DNA from: Iocasia fonsfrigidae
Lineage (GTDB): Bacteria > Bacillota > Halanaerobiia > Halanaerobiales > DTU029
Assembly: GCF_017751145.1 (NCBI RefSeq)
Contig: NZ_CP046640.1
Coordinates: 3,390,137 to 3,454,136, forward strand
DNA: 64,000 nucleotides
Direction: 5' to 3'
Positions 26,247 to 35,479 of this stretch are shown piece by piece. Within the stretch, counting starts at the first letter, position 1. Each line of letters starts with the position of its first letter. The notes under the pieces were generated by a model that was not told the origin of the DNA, made no database searches, and saw nothing but the letters and a program-made list of their open reading frames with translations. A program made the position numbers and the translations under genes.

Positions 26247-26260
26247 CTTATACGTTTAAG
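26247..26260. promoter_or_regulatory. LacI-type operator (CTTATACGTTTAAG) before the regulator gene
   Basis: A CG-centred palindrome 33 bases before the regulator start; the partner site is at 25251-25264. Consistent with autoregulation. Confidence 0.6.
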
Positions 26261-26313
26261 TTTCATCATTGTATTACATTTTAAAAGGTTTTCAATATTT
26301 TACTTCATTTCAA

Positions 26314-27156
26314 CTATCCTTTGTTTGCCCCTTTAGTGAGACCACCAATCATTAGCTTCTGTAAAGAAAGATAAATTATTGTAATAGGTAAGGCAGCCAG
26401 TAATGCTCCAGCTGCAAACTGGGTAAAATGCTGTCCATATTGTCCACTAATAAAATCATATAAACCAACAGCCATAGTCCAATTTTTTTGTGAAGTTAAA
26501 ATCAATCTAGCAAAAAGAAAGTCACCAAATGGAGCTATAAAATTTAAAATTGCAATTACAGAAATTATTGGTAAAGAGAGAGGAAAAATAATTCTCCAAA
26601 AAATTTTCCAACGACTGGCTCCATCAATTATAGCAGCTTCTTCCAGGGAGCGGGGAATAGTATCAAGATAACCCTTCATAAGCCAGCTATTATAAGGAAT
26701 AGCACCACCTGAATAAATCAGAACTAGCCCCCAATGAGTATCAAGCAAGCCTATTAAATTCAATAAAACATATAGTGCAACCATATTCATTATCCCCGGA
26801 AACATCTGTAAAACAAGTAATCCCATTAATCCCTGTTTTTTCCCTATAAAATCCAGTCTGGAAAAAGAATAAGCAGTAAAAGAGACCAACAATATAGTCA
26901 GCAGTGAAGTAAAGGTGCCAACTTTGATAGTATTCCAGTACCAGATGAAAAAGTCTGTTTCCTGGAATAATTCGGTATAGTGACTCCATGTCATATTTTG
27001 GTGAAAAAAAGAACTACTGAAAAGACTATCACCAGGATTTAAAGATGAACTAAATATCCAAACTACTGGGAAAAAAACAACCAGAACCATAAAAATAATA
27101 AATATATAAGTAAAAACTAATTTAAGATTACTTTGAAACCTCTGAGATCTAATCAT
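26314..27156 (-). CDS. malG: Maltodextrin-type ABC permease, MalG family
   Basis: A 280-residue inner-membrane permease with six helices and the EAA loop EEAAIIDGASRWKIFWRIIFPLSLP, which docks to the ATPase. It forms the channel with the MalF-type subunit encoded just upstream (4-base ATGA overlap), served by the binding protein at 28545-29750. No MalK-type ATPase gene lies in the window, so a shared ATPase (MsmX-like) must be encoded elsewhere. Substrate maltose/maltodextrin is inferred from family resemblance and the surrounding amylase genes. Confidence 0.92.
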   Translation of the reverse strand: MIRSQRFQSNLKLVFTYIFIIFMVLVVFFPVVWIFSSSLNPGDSLFSSSFFHQNMTWSHYTELFQETDFFIWYWNTIKVGTFTSLLTILLVSFTAYSFSRLDFIGKKQGLMGLLVLQMFPGIMNMVALYVLLNLIGLLDTHWGLVLIYSGGAIPYNSWLMKGYLDTIPRSLEEAAIIDGASRWKIFWRIIFPLSLPIISVIAILNFIAPFGDFLFARLILTSQKNWTMAVGLYDFISGQYGQHFTQFAAGALLAALPITIIYLSLQKLMIGGLTKGANKG

Positions 27157-28466
27157 TGTAACATCTCCTCCTCCTGAAAAGACCTGGTTCTTCTGAAATT
27201 GTAGATACTAAATCCAGCAATGATAATAAAGATTATTATAGAGATTGCAGAAGCATAATTATATTTTAATTTCTGAAAAGTTAATTTAAAGATCCAGGAT
27301 ATTAAAATATCGGTACCACCAGCACCTCCCTGCCAGCCAAACACAGCCGGCCCTCCATCATTTAACAGGTAAATAATATTAAAATTATTGAAATTATAGG
27401 CAAAGGTCATAATTAACAGAGGAGCCATTGAGTATAAAAGCAGAGGCAGGGTAATATTTCTAAACTTCTGCCAACCACTGGCCCCATCAACTATTGCTGC
27501 TTCATAGAGATCACCGGGAATGCTCTGCAAAATACCTGTAATTAAAATCATAGCATAGGGAAAACCTAACCAGAGATTAACCAGAATTAGCGCCACTCTG
27601 GCCCAAAATACTTCATAAAGCCAGGGAATATTATTTATATTAAATAATTGAACCAGAAGTTTATTAATTATCCCAAAATTAGTATTAAGCATCCCCCGCC
27701 AGATAAGAATACTGACAAATGCTGGTATTGCCCAAGGTAAAATCAGTAGTGTCCGAATTATCTTCCGAAATTTTATCCGGGGGTTATTCAATAAAATAGC
27801 CAAAAATCCACCTAGCCCAAAAGTACTTACTGTAGAAAGTATTGACCAGATTACCGTCCAGCCAAATATATTTCTAAAGGTTTTTGACCAGGAACCTAGA
27901 GTCAAAACCTTATAAAAATTCTTGATACCTACCCAGTCAAGAATATGTTTCGGGGGTGAGTGATAAAGATCATAATTTGTAAAAGCAATTAACATAGAAA
28001 AAATCATAGGAAGAATTGTTATTGCTGTAATAACAATTAATCCAGGTGAAAGAACTATATAAGGATAACCACCTTCGATAATTCTTTTTAGTGAAATATA
28101 AAAGCTAGCTGGCTTTTGACCATTATCCAGTAATTTCCCATTTTTATAAGCATCCCTGATATTAAATAAATATATAGCAAGAATAACTAACAACAGTAAC
28201 AGAGCAATAATACCGTAAACCATAAAAAAAAGGGAATGGTCTTTCATAGGAGTTTCTCCCAGTGTCACTAGCCCCTGAAAACTTCTGATAAAATAAGGAA
28301 TGCTATTGATAATAACAAAGGCATTAAATATAATAAATAAAAACCCTTTAATAAACTGACCATTAGCTATCTGCCCTGCTCCCATAAAAACTGTTGATAA
28401 TATTGCAGCAATACAACGTCTATTCTCAATCTTTTTAATCTTTTTCTGTATTTGAGGTTCCAACAT
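27153..28466 (-). CDS. malF: Maltodextrin-type ABC permease, MalF family
   Basis: About 437 residues. Two extra N-terminal hydrophobic regions (AGQIANGQFIKGFLFIIFNAF and a long helix near 70-100) precede the six-helix permease core, as in MalF-like proteins of Firmicutes. The EAA motif is EAAIVDGASGWQKFRNITLPL. I take the ATG at 28466 (MLEPQ...) because AAAGGAGAG lies 4-6 bases upstream; the in-frame ATG at 28481 is within that site. It overlaps malG by 4 bases and follows the binding-protein gene. Confidence 0.92.
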   Translation of the reverse strand: MLEPQIQKKIKKIENRRCIAAILSTVFMGAGQIANGQFIKGFLFIIFNAFVIINSIPYFIRSFQGLVTLGETPMKDHSLFFMVYGIIALLLLLVILAIYLFNIRDAYKNGKLLDNGQKPASFYISLKRIIEGGYPYIVLSPGLIVITAITILPMIFSMLIAFTNYDLYHSPPKHILDWVGIKNFYKVLTLGSWSKTFRNIFGWTVIWSILSTVSTFGLGGFLAILLNNPRIKFRKIIRTLLILPWAIPAFVSILIWRGMLNTNFGIINKLLVQLFNINNIPWLYEVFWARVALILVNLWLGFPYAMILITGILQSIPGDLYEAAIVDGASGWQKFRNITLPLLLYSMAPLLIMTFAYNFNNFNIIYLLNDGGPAVFGWQGGAGGTDILISWIFKLTFQKLKYNYASAISIIIFIIIAGFSIYNFRRTRSFQEEEMLQ

Positions 28467-28544
28467 ATTCTCTCCTTTCAAATCTGGCGGTTGACCCTAT
28501 CTACTATCAGAGAGAATCAACCGCAAAAATAATCTAGCTTATTG

Positions 28545-29750
28545 CTATTGTTTCATCTGCTCAATATTTTCTTTAATCTGTTCTACCATTATCGGCAATA
28601 CCTCTTCAGGACTAACCTGTCCTTTAAAAATAAAAGGAAGAGTATTTTCTACCGGATCCCAGACCTGCATCATCTCCGGGATATTAGGCATCGGAATTCC
28701 GCGTCTAGCCTGAATTGCAAATGCCCTCAAATCTTCATTCTCCTGAAATTCCGGCAAAGAAATAACATCATCCCTAGTTGGAATAATAGCAGCTTCTTGA
28801 TAATGTTTAAAGCTATTTTCTTTATTTGTCAACCACTTGATAAACTTAAGAGCCTCTTCTTTCTGTTCACTAAAAGCACTGATATAGTATGCTTTAACTC
28901 CAATCAAGGTATGGGGATATTCTCCGTTATCAAGTTTGGGAAAAGGAGCAATACCATAGTTTATATCTGCCTCTTTATAATTTCCAAAAGCCCAGGGACC
29001 ACTAATCTGAGCTGCTAATTTCCCTTCCTGAAAGAGCCCATCAAAAATATCATCGGTTATACCTTCAGGCATAAGCCCTGAAGTTCTAAAAGTCTTAATT
29101 AATTTTACTGCTTTAATAGCTCCTTCAGTAGCCAAACCAATATCATTTACATCCAGACCATTTTCAGTTTCTTTAAATACATAACCACCATAAGCTGAAA
29201 TAAAACCAAAGATATGATAAAGTTTCCATATTTGGCCCATAAAACCATACTGCTGCTCATTAGGTTTGTTTAATTCTAAAACTTTTTCCAAAAACTCATC
29301 AAAAGTAGCGGGTATTTCAGGAATCAGATCTTTATTATAAATAATTGCTACCGTTTCCATAGCATAAGGCAAACCATATAATTTACCTTTATAACGCACA
29401 GCACGTACTGCTGATTCTGTATACCCATCAAAATTTAACTTGTCTTTCGGCAATGGCCATAATAAGCCTTGTTCAACTGTTTTCCCTATCGCATCATTTG
29501 GCCAGGCTACAATATCTGCACCCTTACCAGCAGGTCCGTCTAATGCCAGTTTATCACTTTGTGATAATTGATCAATCGCTACTACTTCAATTTCTACTCC
29601 AGTTTCCTCAGTATACTTCTCACCTACCAACTTAACAAATTCCTCTTCAGTTCCAGAACTCTCCCAAACTACTAATTTTGTTGCCTCAACATTAAACGAT
29701 AAGCCTAATACCAAAACCATCAAAACTAACAACATAACAACTCTCTTCAT
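28545..29750 (-). CDS. malE: Maltose/maltodextrin-binding protein
   Basis: A 401-residue extracytoplasmic solute-binding protein. A signal peptide (about 1-23, VEA-TK) has no lipobox cysteine, which fits a soluble periplasmic protein in a diderm. The fold is that of MalE: KLVVWESSGTEEEFVKL, AIIYNKDLIPEIPATFDEF, INYGIAPFPKLDNG, KEALKFIKWLTNKEN, FLEKVLE. First gene of the malE-malF-malG operon, with a promoter and two LacI-type operator words upstream. Confidence 0.93.
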   Translation of the reverse strand: MKRVVMLLVLMVLVLGLSFNVEATKLVVWESSGTEEEFVKLVGEKYTEETGVEIEVVAIDQLSQSDKLALDGPAGKGADIVAWPNDAIGKTVEQGLLWPLPKDKLNFDGYTESAVRAVRYKGKLYGLPYAMETVAIIYNKDLIPEIPATFDEFLEKVLELNKPNEQQYGFMGQIWKLYHIFGFISAYGGYVFKETENGLDVNDIGLATEGAIKAVKLIKTFRTSGLMPEGITDDIFDGLFQEGKLAAQISGPWAFGNYKEADINYGIAPFPKLDNGEYPHTLIGVKAYYISAFSEQKEEALKFIKWLTNKENSFKHYQEAAIIPTRDDVISLPEFQENEDLRAFAIQARRGIPMPNIPEMMQVWDPVENTLPFIFKGQVSPEEVLPIMVEQIKENIEQMKQ

Positions 29751-29780
29751 TTTTTCACCCTTTCTTTTTTATAACATCTG

Positions 29781-29790
29781 CAAACGTTTG
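29781..29790. promoter_or_regulatory. LacI-type operator CAAACGTTTG before malE
   Basis: A perfect 10-base palindrome in the context TGCAAACGTTTGTA, 31 bases upstream of malE and downstream of its promoter, positioned to block elongation. A related CAAATGTTTG lies at 29931-29940. Confidence 0.7.
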
Positions 29791-29881
29791 TATAAACTAG
29801 AAATTTTTCTTCATGAAAATAAATTTCATTTTAGGAGATACCATAAGATTAACATAAAAATATATGTGATTATGTACAAAT

Positions 29882-29940
29882 ATTATATATTTCTTCTTTT
29901 TGATGTACAATAGATTCTATGTAATATTTTCAAATGTTTG
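29882..29940 (-). promoter_or_regulatory. malE promoter with upstream operator-like site
   Basis: TTGTAC (29905-29910) and TATAAT (29882-29887) on the minus strand with a 17-base spacer. CAAATGTTTG at 29931-29940 lies 20 bases upstream of the -35 box. Together with the palindrome at 29781 this could form a repression loop of about 150 bases. The rest of 29751-30077 shows no gene. Confidence 0.65.
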
Positions 29941-30077
29941 CATATTAATAATCTTAATCTCTGAAAGCCATCTGAAGTCAATGCATATTCAAGTCAAAAA
30001 TAAAATAGAATCTTGAGATATTTTAGATAATATCACTGTTACTAGGCTGTTTTTAATCATAGGCAAAATAGCACATA

Positions 30078-30851
30078 CTATTCACAGTTGTGAGGTTCTA
30101 GTAAAATATCGTAAATCTTTTTACCTTTTTCTTTTAAATTATTTACCTCTCTATTAATTCCAAATGCAATTATTTCATTTTGCTTCCATAGACCTCCTAC
30201 ATCTTTTAAAACTAAATCTATTATCTTTTCAGTTATACTCACCTTATCTTCCAGATTACTTTTTTGATAAAATTCTTCTAATTGTTGATAAATATCAGGT
30301 TCTTTCTTTTTTATATAACTAATCGCTTTTTTCTCACCTAGATATGCCATCTTATTAAATTTAAAATATGATTGTATTAACCAGTATATATTCGTATCAA
30401 GTAGCAAATTACATAAAATAGGATTAGTATCTAACCTACCTTTGACTTTATCTAATACATGCTTTTTACTAAAACGGTCAAATGCAATGTCATGTTCAGA
30501 AAAACTATTTTCTTCCTCATTCCAGTTTTGTTTATTTTCTCTTATAAGATTACAAACTACATTATTTTTATCATATATAATTCTGCCTTCATATATTGAA
30601 AAATCTATAAATGATAAAGGTTTCTCTCTTTTTAAATCTTCTATTGTCCGAATATTTAAATCAACAGGAATATCATTAATATAAAAATGCAAACTCTCTA
30701 TGGAATAGAATCTTTCTTCAACTATAACAAAAATATCATAATCACCATTCCCATAAGAGTCATAGCAATTTCTACTACCATATTCGATAATGCTTATTAC
30801 TATTGAGTTATTTTTTAGTTTTATTACAAGTTCCTCTAAGTTTTTAATCAT
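30078..30851 (-). CDS. Nucleotidyltransferase-fold protein, possible aminoglycoside nucleotidyltransferase relative
   Basis: A 257-residue protein with an N-terminal nucleotidyltransferase domain: EYGSRNCYD (GS motif) and GDYDIFVIV (metal-binding acids), DVPVDLN-like third acid in NDIPVDLNIR. A helical C-terminal half (GRLDTNPILCNLLLDTNIYWLIQSYFKFN) resembles the region following the catalytic domain in kanamycin-type and other small-molecule nucleotidyltransferases. The substrate is unknown. It lies between a promoter with LacI-type operators (31174-31203) and the malE operon, in the same direction, as if inserted into a sugar operon leader. It is not closely similar to the interrupted nucleotidyltransferase at 12338-13114. 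Confidence 0.75.
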   Translation of the reverse strand: MIKNLEELVIKLKNNSIVISIIEYGSRNCYDSYGNGDYDIFVIVEERFYSIESLHFYINDIPVDLNIRTIEDLKREKPLSFIDFSIYEGRIIYDKNNVVCNLIRENKQNWNEEENSFSEHDIAFDRFSKKHVLDKVKGRLDTNPILCNLLLDTNIYWLIQSYFKFNKMAYLGEKKAISYIKKKEPDIYQQLEEFYQKSNLEDKVSITEKIIDLVLKDVGGLWKQNEIIAFGINREVNNLKEKGKKIYDILLEPHNCE

Positions 30852-31018
30852 TTCAAATATATCCTTTCTAAGGCAACATAGTACAAGTAGTATCTGAATT
30901 AATCCTTAAATATTTATCTAACACTAGCCAAAACAACAAGCAGCAACATATCTATCATCACTATTAATATTTTTCCTTGTTTAAAATCTACATTTGCAAA
31001 GACGTCTATTTTATTAAA

Positions 31019-31203
31019 TGCAAATATTTGAAAAAATATATTTAATATTTAAATTTCGATTATACCTAATCATCAGATTGTTAAGAATATAAGAGTCGAG
31101 TAAATTATGCAATCGTTTGAACGCAGTGCTCAAAAAAATATTATGTAGTCGTCTGTTTAATATTCTTTATACTATTATATATATACTAGCCTATTTTTGT
31201 CAA
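31019..31203 (-). promoter_or_regulatory. Strong promoter with two downstream LacI-type operator sites
   Basis: TTGACA (31198-31203) and TATAAT (31174-31179), spacer 18, on the minus strand. Downstream on the transcript are TTCAAACGATTGCA (31108-31121) and TTCAAATATTTGCA (31019-31032), both of the TGCAA...TTTGAA type also found at malE and the glucan-binding protein gene. The next gene is the nucleotidyltransferase 170 bases further on. The region 30852-31251 otherwise has no gene. Confidence 0.7.
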
Positions 31204-31251
31204 GAAAATTTACCATAAATATCATAATATTATGGAAAACAGCCGTTTTAC

Positions 31252-32247
31252 TTATACTGAGTCCCTGACTATCAATTCAGGTGAAAGCAGAATATGGTTT
31301 TCACTTATATATTCCCCTTGAATTAATTTTAATAAAAGCTCTGTAGCTATCTCACCCATCTTTTTACCCGGCTGACTAATGGTTGTTAATGGGGGATCAA
31401 TATACTCACCAATCTGAATGCCATCATATCCCATAATAGCTATATCTCCTGGTATTGTTAAACCCTGTTCTTTTAGGGCCTTAATCGCCCCCAGGGCCAT
31501 CAAGTCATTGGCTGCAAATATAGCAGTAAAATCTTTACTTAACAGCAATTTTTTAGCAGCACGATAGGCGCCTTCCTGAGTAAAATCAGCATTTATTATA
31601 AAATCAGAATTGACAGCCAGCCCCTTATCTAGCAAAGCATCTTTATAACCCTGCAAACGATATTTTCCTGCTACTAAACCCATAGGTCCAGTGATTGTAG
31701 CAATCCTTTTATGACCAGCTTTAATCAAATAATCTACTGCCTGATAGGCACCACTTCTATTGTCCGTTTCTACCCAGTAAGCATCCTGATCCCCCATCGG
31801 ATTGCCTAAAAAAACAAATGGTAATCCTTCTTTTTTAAGATAAGTAACCCTGAGGTCATTAGTTCTGGGTTCAGTTAAGATAATACCATCAACATTATGT
31901 TTATGAAAGATCTTTTCCAATTTACCATAGTCACTATTATCATTAAATAGAGTAAGGCTGTATCCATTTATTACAGCGACCTCTCCAATGCCCTGTAAAA
32001 ACTCCAGGAAAAAGGGATCCGCTATTGAACGTGGTATTTTGGGGAAAACTACTCCAATCACATTAGTATTTTTATTGGCCAGGGCCTGTGCCGCTTTATG
32101 TGGTTGATAATTCATTTTTTTAGCAAGTTTTTTAATTCTTTTTCTGGTGTTTTCATTTACCCTAGGGTCATCCCCCAGAGCCCGGGAAACTGTTGACTTC
32201 GATACCCTGGCTTCCTTTGCTATATCTTCCATTGTTTTATTACCCAT
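31252..32247 (-). CDS. LacI-family sugar repressor (MalR/GalR type)
   Basis: A 331-residue regulator: HTH (about 4-50) with TMEDIAKEARVSKSTVSRAL, hinge helix AAQALANKNT, then a type-I periplasmic-binding-protein effector domain (VIGVVFPKIPRSIADPFFLEFLQGI, GHKRIATITGP, AAIFAANDLMALGAIKAL-like, IMGYDGIQIGEYIDPPLTTISQP). It is the last gene of the operon with the second sugar importer (35331-32301). The palindrome TACAACCGGTTGTA, found twice before that operon and once at the GH65 promoter, is its most likely operator. A disaccharide or its phosphate is a plausible inducer. Confidence 0.94.
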   Translation of the reverse strand: MGNKTMEDIAKEARVSKSTVSRALGDDPRVNENTRKRIKKLAKKMNYQPHKAAQALANKNTNVIGVVFPKIPRSIADPFFLEFLQGIGEVAVINGYSLTLFNDNSDYGKLEKIFHKHNVDGIILTEPRTNDLRVTYLKKEGLPFVFLGNPMGDQDAYWVETDNRSGAYQAVDYLIKAGHKRIATITGPMGLVAGKYRLQGYKDALLDKGLAVNSDFIINADFTQEGAYRAAKKLLLSKDFTAIFAANDLMALGAIKALKEQGLTIPGDIAIMGYDGIQIGEYIDPPLTTISQPGKKMGEIATELLLKLIQGEYISENHILLSPELIVRDSV

Positions 32248-32300
32248 TTATAATCACCTTTAAAGATAGTTATTCTCTATCTTATCTACAAATCCTCTTT

Positions 32301-33155
32301 TTATCCCTTTACTGAACCAGCCAGTATTCCCTTTACAAAGTAGCGTTGTAATGAAAAGAAGATAATTAGAGGGATAATCATTGATATAAAGGCAGCAGAT
32401 GTTAGTAAATGCCAGTCCTGCCCATAGGAACCTACTAGATTGGTCAGTTTCATTGTTAAGGGTGCTACACTTCTACTACCACCCAGATATATTAAGGCAA
32501 CCAGGAGGTCATTCCACACCCATAGAAATTGAAAAATAAAAAGTGAAGCAATCGCCGGTACTGATAGTGGTAATGCCAGACGGTAAAATACAGTCCAGAT
32601 TGAAGCCCCATCAATATAAGCTGCTTCGAATAAATCATCAGGTAATCCCTGAAAAAAATTGTGGAGCATAAAAACTGCCAGGGGCAGGCCATATCCTGTG
32701 TGGGCTAACCATAAGCCAACAAAAGTACCTGATAAATTAATTATATTATATAGTTTTAAGATTGGTATAAAGGTTAGCTGTAAAGGAACTACCAGCAAAC
32801 TAATAATAACACCATAGACTATACCCCGACCCTTGAAGCTTAATTTCGATAAGCCAAAGGCTGCAAAGGCTGCTACAACAACCGGAATTAATGTTCCAAA
32901 AATTGCAATTAAAAATGAATTCTTAAAAGCTACATCCATTCCAACTGAATGAAAAACCCTACTGTAATTTTCGATAGTATATTGTGTAAAATCCAGCGGA
33001 CTGCTGAACACTGTCCACCAGCCTGTATTATTTACATCCTCTGCTGGACGAAAAGACGTAATCAATAAACCCATAGTAGGCAAGATCCAGACAAAAATTG
33101 TTATAATAATAAGAAGATGCAAGATGATTTTAGCAAAAGCTTTATTTGACTCCAT
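32301..33155 (-). CDS. Sugar ABC permease, MalG-like (second importer)
   Basis: A 284-residue six-helix carbohydrate permease (CUT1 family) with EAA loop FEAAYIDGASIWTVFYRLALPLSVP. Shares one base with the partner permease gene upstream. No ATPase gene is present in the operon. The substrate is probably the disaccharide handled by the GH65 phosphorylase encoded upstream. Confidence 0.92.
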   Translation of the reverse strand: MESNKAFAKIILHLLIIITIFVWILPTMGLLITSFRPAEDVNNTGWWTVFSSPLDFTQYTIENYSRVFHSVGMDVAFKNSFLIAIFGTLIPVVVAAFAAFGLSKLSFKGRGIVYGVIISLLVVPLQLTFIPILKLYNIINLSGTFVGLWLAHTGYGLPLAVFMLHNFFQGLPDDLFEAAYIDGASIWTVFYRLALPLSVPAIASLFIFQFLWVWNDLLVALIYLGGSRSVAPLTMKLTNLVGSYGQDWHLLTSAAFISMIIPLIIFFSLQRYFVKGILAGSVKG

Positions 33156-34024
33156 TAGCTGTCCTCCCCTTTCATCCTTTTAATATTCATTACAATAACT
33201 GGTATAATCAGCAGGAACAATATCACTGCAATTGCACTGGCCCTACCATAGTTGCGATACTGAAACATTTCTTTATACATTCTATTAGCAATAACCTCTG
33301 TTCCATAATTACCGTTTGTCATTACATAGACTATATCAAAGATCTTAAGTACATTAATAATCATCGTTGTGGTAACTACAGCAATAGTACTCTTCATTGA
33401 AGGAATAATTATTTTAGTAAATACCTGCCACTCATTGGCACCATCAACCCTACCGGCCTCCATTAATTCCCGGGGTATGCCCTTATAGGCAGCTGACAGA
33501 AGTACCATACAAAATCCAGTCCAGATCCAAATACCTACAAATATTAGAGAAAAATTATTCATCCAGGGGCCTTTCATCAACCAACCCTTTGGACTGCCGC
33601 CAAATAATACAATCACTTGATTTAATAGGCCTATTTGATTAGTAAATATCGGTTTATATGTATAAACAAACTTCCAGACAACACTGGCTCCTACAAAAGA
33701 TACTGCCATAGGCATAAATATAATTGTTTTAGCTAATTTTTCATATTTAATTTTATCTGCCAGAATCGCCATTAATAATCCCATACCAACCGTTCCTGCT
33801 GTAAAAAATACCAGCCACATCAGATTATTTCTAAAAGCTGTTAACATTGTGGGCGATGTAAAGGAATAAATATAATTCTTCATTCCTACAAATGTCTCAG
33901 AGCGTTTCCCCAGAAAACTAATAATCATTGTATGAACTGACGGATATAATAAAAAGACGGTTATAAAAAAAAGAGCAGGCCCTATAAAAAGGGCCACCCA
34001 CAGTTTTTGATTTTTCAACTTCAT
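33155..34024 (-). CDS. Sugar ABC permease, MalF-like (second importer)
   Basis: A 289-residue CUT1 permease: six helices beginning LWVALFIGPALFFITVFLLYP, EAA motif MEAGRVDGANEWQVFTKIIIPS. Starts 14 bases after the binding-protein gene. Forms a heterodimer with the product of 32301-33155. Confidence 0.92.
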   Translation of the reverse strand: MKLKNQKLWVALFIGPALFFITVFLLYPSVHTMIISFLGKRSETFVGMKNYIYSFTSPTMLTAFRNNLMWLVFFTAGTVGMGLLMAILADKIKYEKLAKTIIFMPMAVSFVGASVVWKFVYTYKPIFTNQIGLLNQVIVLFGGSPKGWLMKGPWMNNFSLIFVGIWIWTGFCMVLLSAAYKGIPRELMEAGRVDGANEWQVFTKIIIPSMKSTIAVVTTTMIINVLKIFDIVYVMTNGNYGTEVIANRMYKEMFQYRNYGRASAIAVILFLLIIPVIVMNIKRMKGEDS

Positions 34025-34038
34025 TAATTAACATCCCC

Positions 34039-35331
34039 TTAATTAGTTGCTGCACCAGATGTATATGTTTCATCAGCAACTGATTCTATGTATTCCAGGA
34101 CACTATCAAGGTCCTGACCATTTACATAATCTACCACCCCAGTCCAGAAAGCACCAGAGCCAATTGCTTTAGGCATAGAATCTGAACCATCAAACCTAAA
34201 TACTTCTGCATTTTTCAAGACTTCAGCCATTTTAGCTGTTAATTCATCTGGATAAACAGCTGGATTAATTCTCTTATTTACACCTATCTTACCAAGTTCA
34301 CTAACCCAGATAGATTGTGCCCCAGGTGAGGCAAGAAATCTCATAAACTGCTTTGCTGCTGGTTTATCTGTCATTAAGCCCATCATATCGGCAGCACCAA
34401 GTACAGGTGTCCCGTATTCCTCTTCAATTTCAGGAAAGGCAAAGAAATTAAAATCCTCACCAGCAAGTAAATCAGGGTTATTATCTTTAATAAAACTGGT
34501 AATAAAACTAGCCTGACGATGCATATAAGCCTGAACCGGTTCAGCAAATAGAGGTGTTACAGCATCACCAAAGTTACTAGCATTCACTGCCGTTGGTCCT
34601 CCCCAGACATAACTGGAATCTCGTGCAATTTCACCGAAAATCTCAAACGCCCTTTTGACCCTTTCATCAGTCCAGGGAATATCATGATTAACCCACTGGT
34701 CATATACCTCAGGTCCAGCAGTTCTTAACATAATATCTTCAATCCAGTCCGTCCCAGGCCATCCACTGGCTGCACCTGACTCAAGTCCAATTGCCCAGGG
34801 AATATCACCATTAGAAATCATTTTATCCATTAATGCTTCCATATCATCCCAGTCACTCGGGATTATATATCCTTTAGCAGCAAAGGCTTTAGGATTATAC
34901 CAGACTAAACTCTTGACATCAGCAGATATATATATACCATACATACCATCTTCATATGTAGCCAGTTCTTTCCAGACAGCATTATAATCTTCATTAAATT
35001 GTGGCATATCAAGTACATCTATCAGATCTACCAAATCTCCCTCCCGGGCAAGTTCTTCCATCATTCCTAAACCAGTTAAATGAACTATATCTGGTGGATT
35101 ACCTGCTTCCAGCCTTGTAGTTAATAAAGTAGGCAGATCCCTTGTCCCTTCAAACTCGACCTCAATTCCAGAGGCAGCCTCAAATGTCTCCATAACTTTA
35201 GTAAAGGCCTCTAATTCATTTCCACCCCAGACCCCCATAATTGTTATTGTCTCGTCAGCACTTACAGCTACTGCAAAAATTACTCCCATAAGTAGAATTG
35301 CTGAAACCATCATCCAAATACTTTTTTTCAC
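34039..35331 (-). CDS. Sugar-binding protein of the second ABC importer
   Basis: A 430-residue extracellular binding protein (CUT1, family-1 SBP). It has a GTG start with AAGGGGGG upstream, a signal peptide (about 1-25, AVSA-DE) without a lipobox, and the motifs TITIMGVWGGNELEAFTKVM, PPDIVHLTGLGMMEELA, VWYNPKAFAAKGY, KQFMRFLASPGAQSIW. First gene of the operon SBP-permease-permease-repressor. Two operator palindromes lie in its leader. Substrate inferred from the neighbouring GH65 phosphorylase (kojibiose, nigerose, maltose or trehalose class). Confidence 0.93.
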   Translation of the reverse strand: MKKSIWMMVSAILLMGVIFAVAVSADETITIMGVWGGNELEAFTKVMETFEAASGIEVEFEGTRDLPTLLTTRLEAGNPPDIVHLTGLGMMEELAREGDLVDLIDVLDMPQFNEDYNAVWKELATYEDGMYGIYISADVKSLVWYNPKAFAAKGYIIPSDWDDMEALMDKMISNGDIPWAIGLESGAASGWPGTDWIEDIMLRTAGPEVYDQWVNHDIPWTDERVKRAFEIFGEIARDSSYVWGGPTAVNASNFGDAVTPLFAEPVQAYMHRQASFITSFIKDNNPDLLAGEDFNFFAFPEIEEEYGTPVLGAADMMGLMTDKPAAKQFMRFLASPGAQSIWVSELGKIGVNKRINPAVYPDELTAKMAEVLKNAEVFRFDGSDSMPKAIGSGAFWTGVVDYVNGQDLDSVLEYIESVADETYTSGAATN

Positions 35332-35360
35332 TATTAACCCCCCTTATATTTTATGTTTTA

Positions 35361-35403
35361 CAACCGGTTGTATATCTGATTTTTAAAATTCTACAACCGG
35401 TTG
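35361..35403. promoter_or_regulatory. Tandem CAACCGGTTG operators before the second importer operon
   Basis: Two identical palindromes TACAACCGGTTGTA, cores at 35361-35370 and 35394-35403, with centres 33 bases apart (about three helical turns), so repressor dimers would sit on the same face of the helix. They lie 30-70 bases upstream of the binding-protein start. Confidence 0.8.
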
Positions 35404-35479
35404 TAAAACACTACAATATAATTTATATTTAAACATTTATTAAAAAATTCCTTCTTTTTTTAATGAATTCCTTAAAAAT

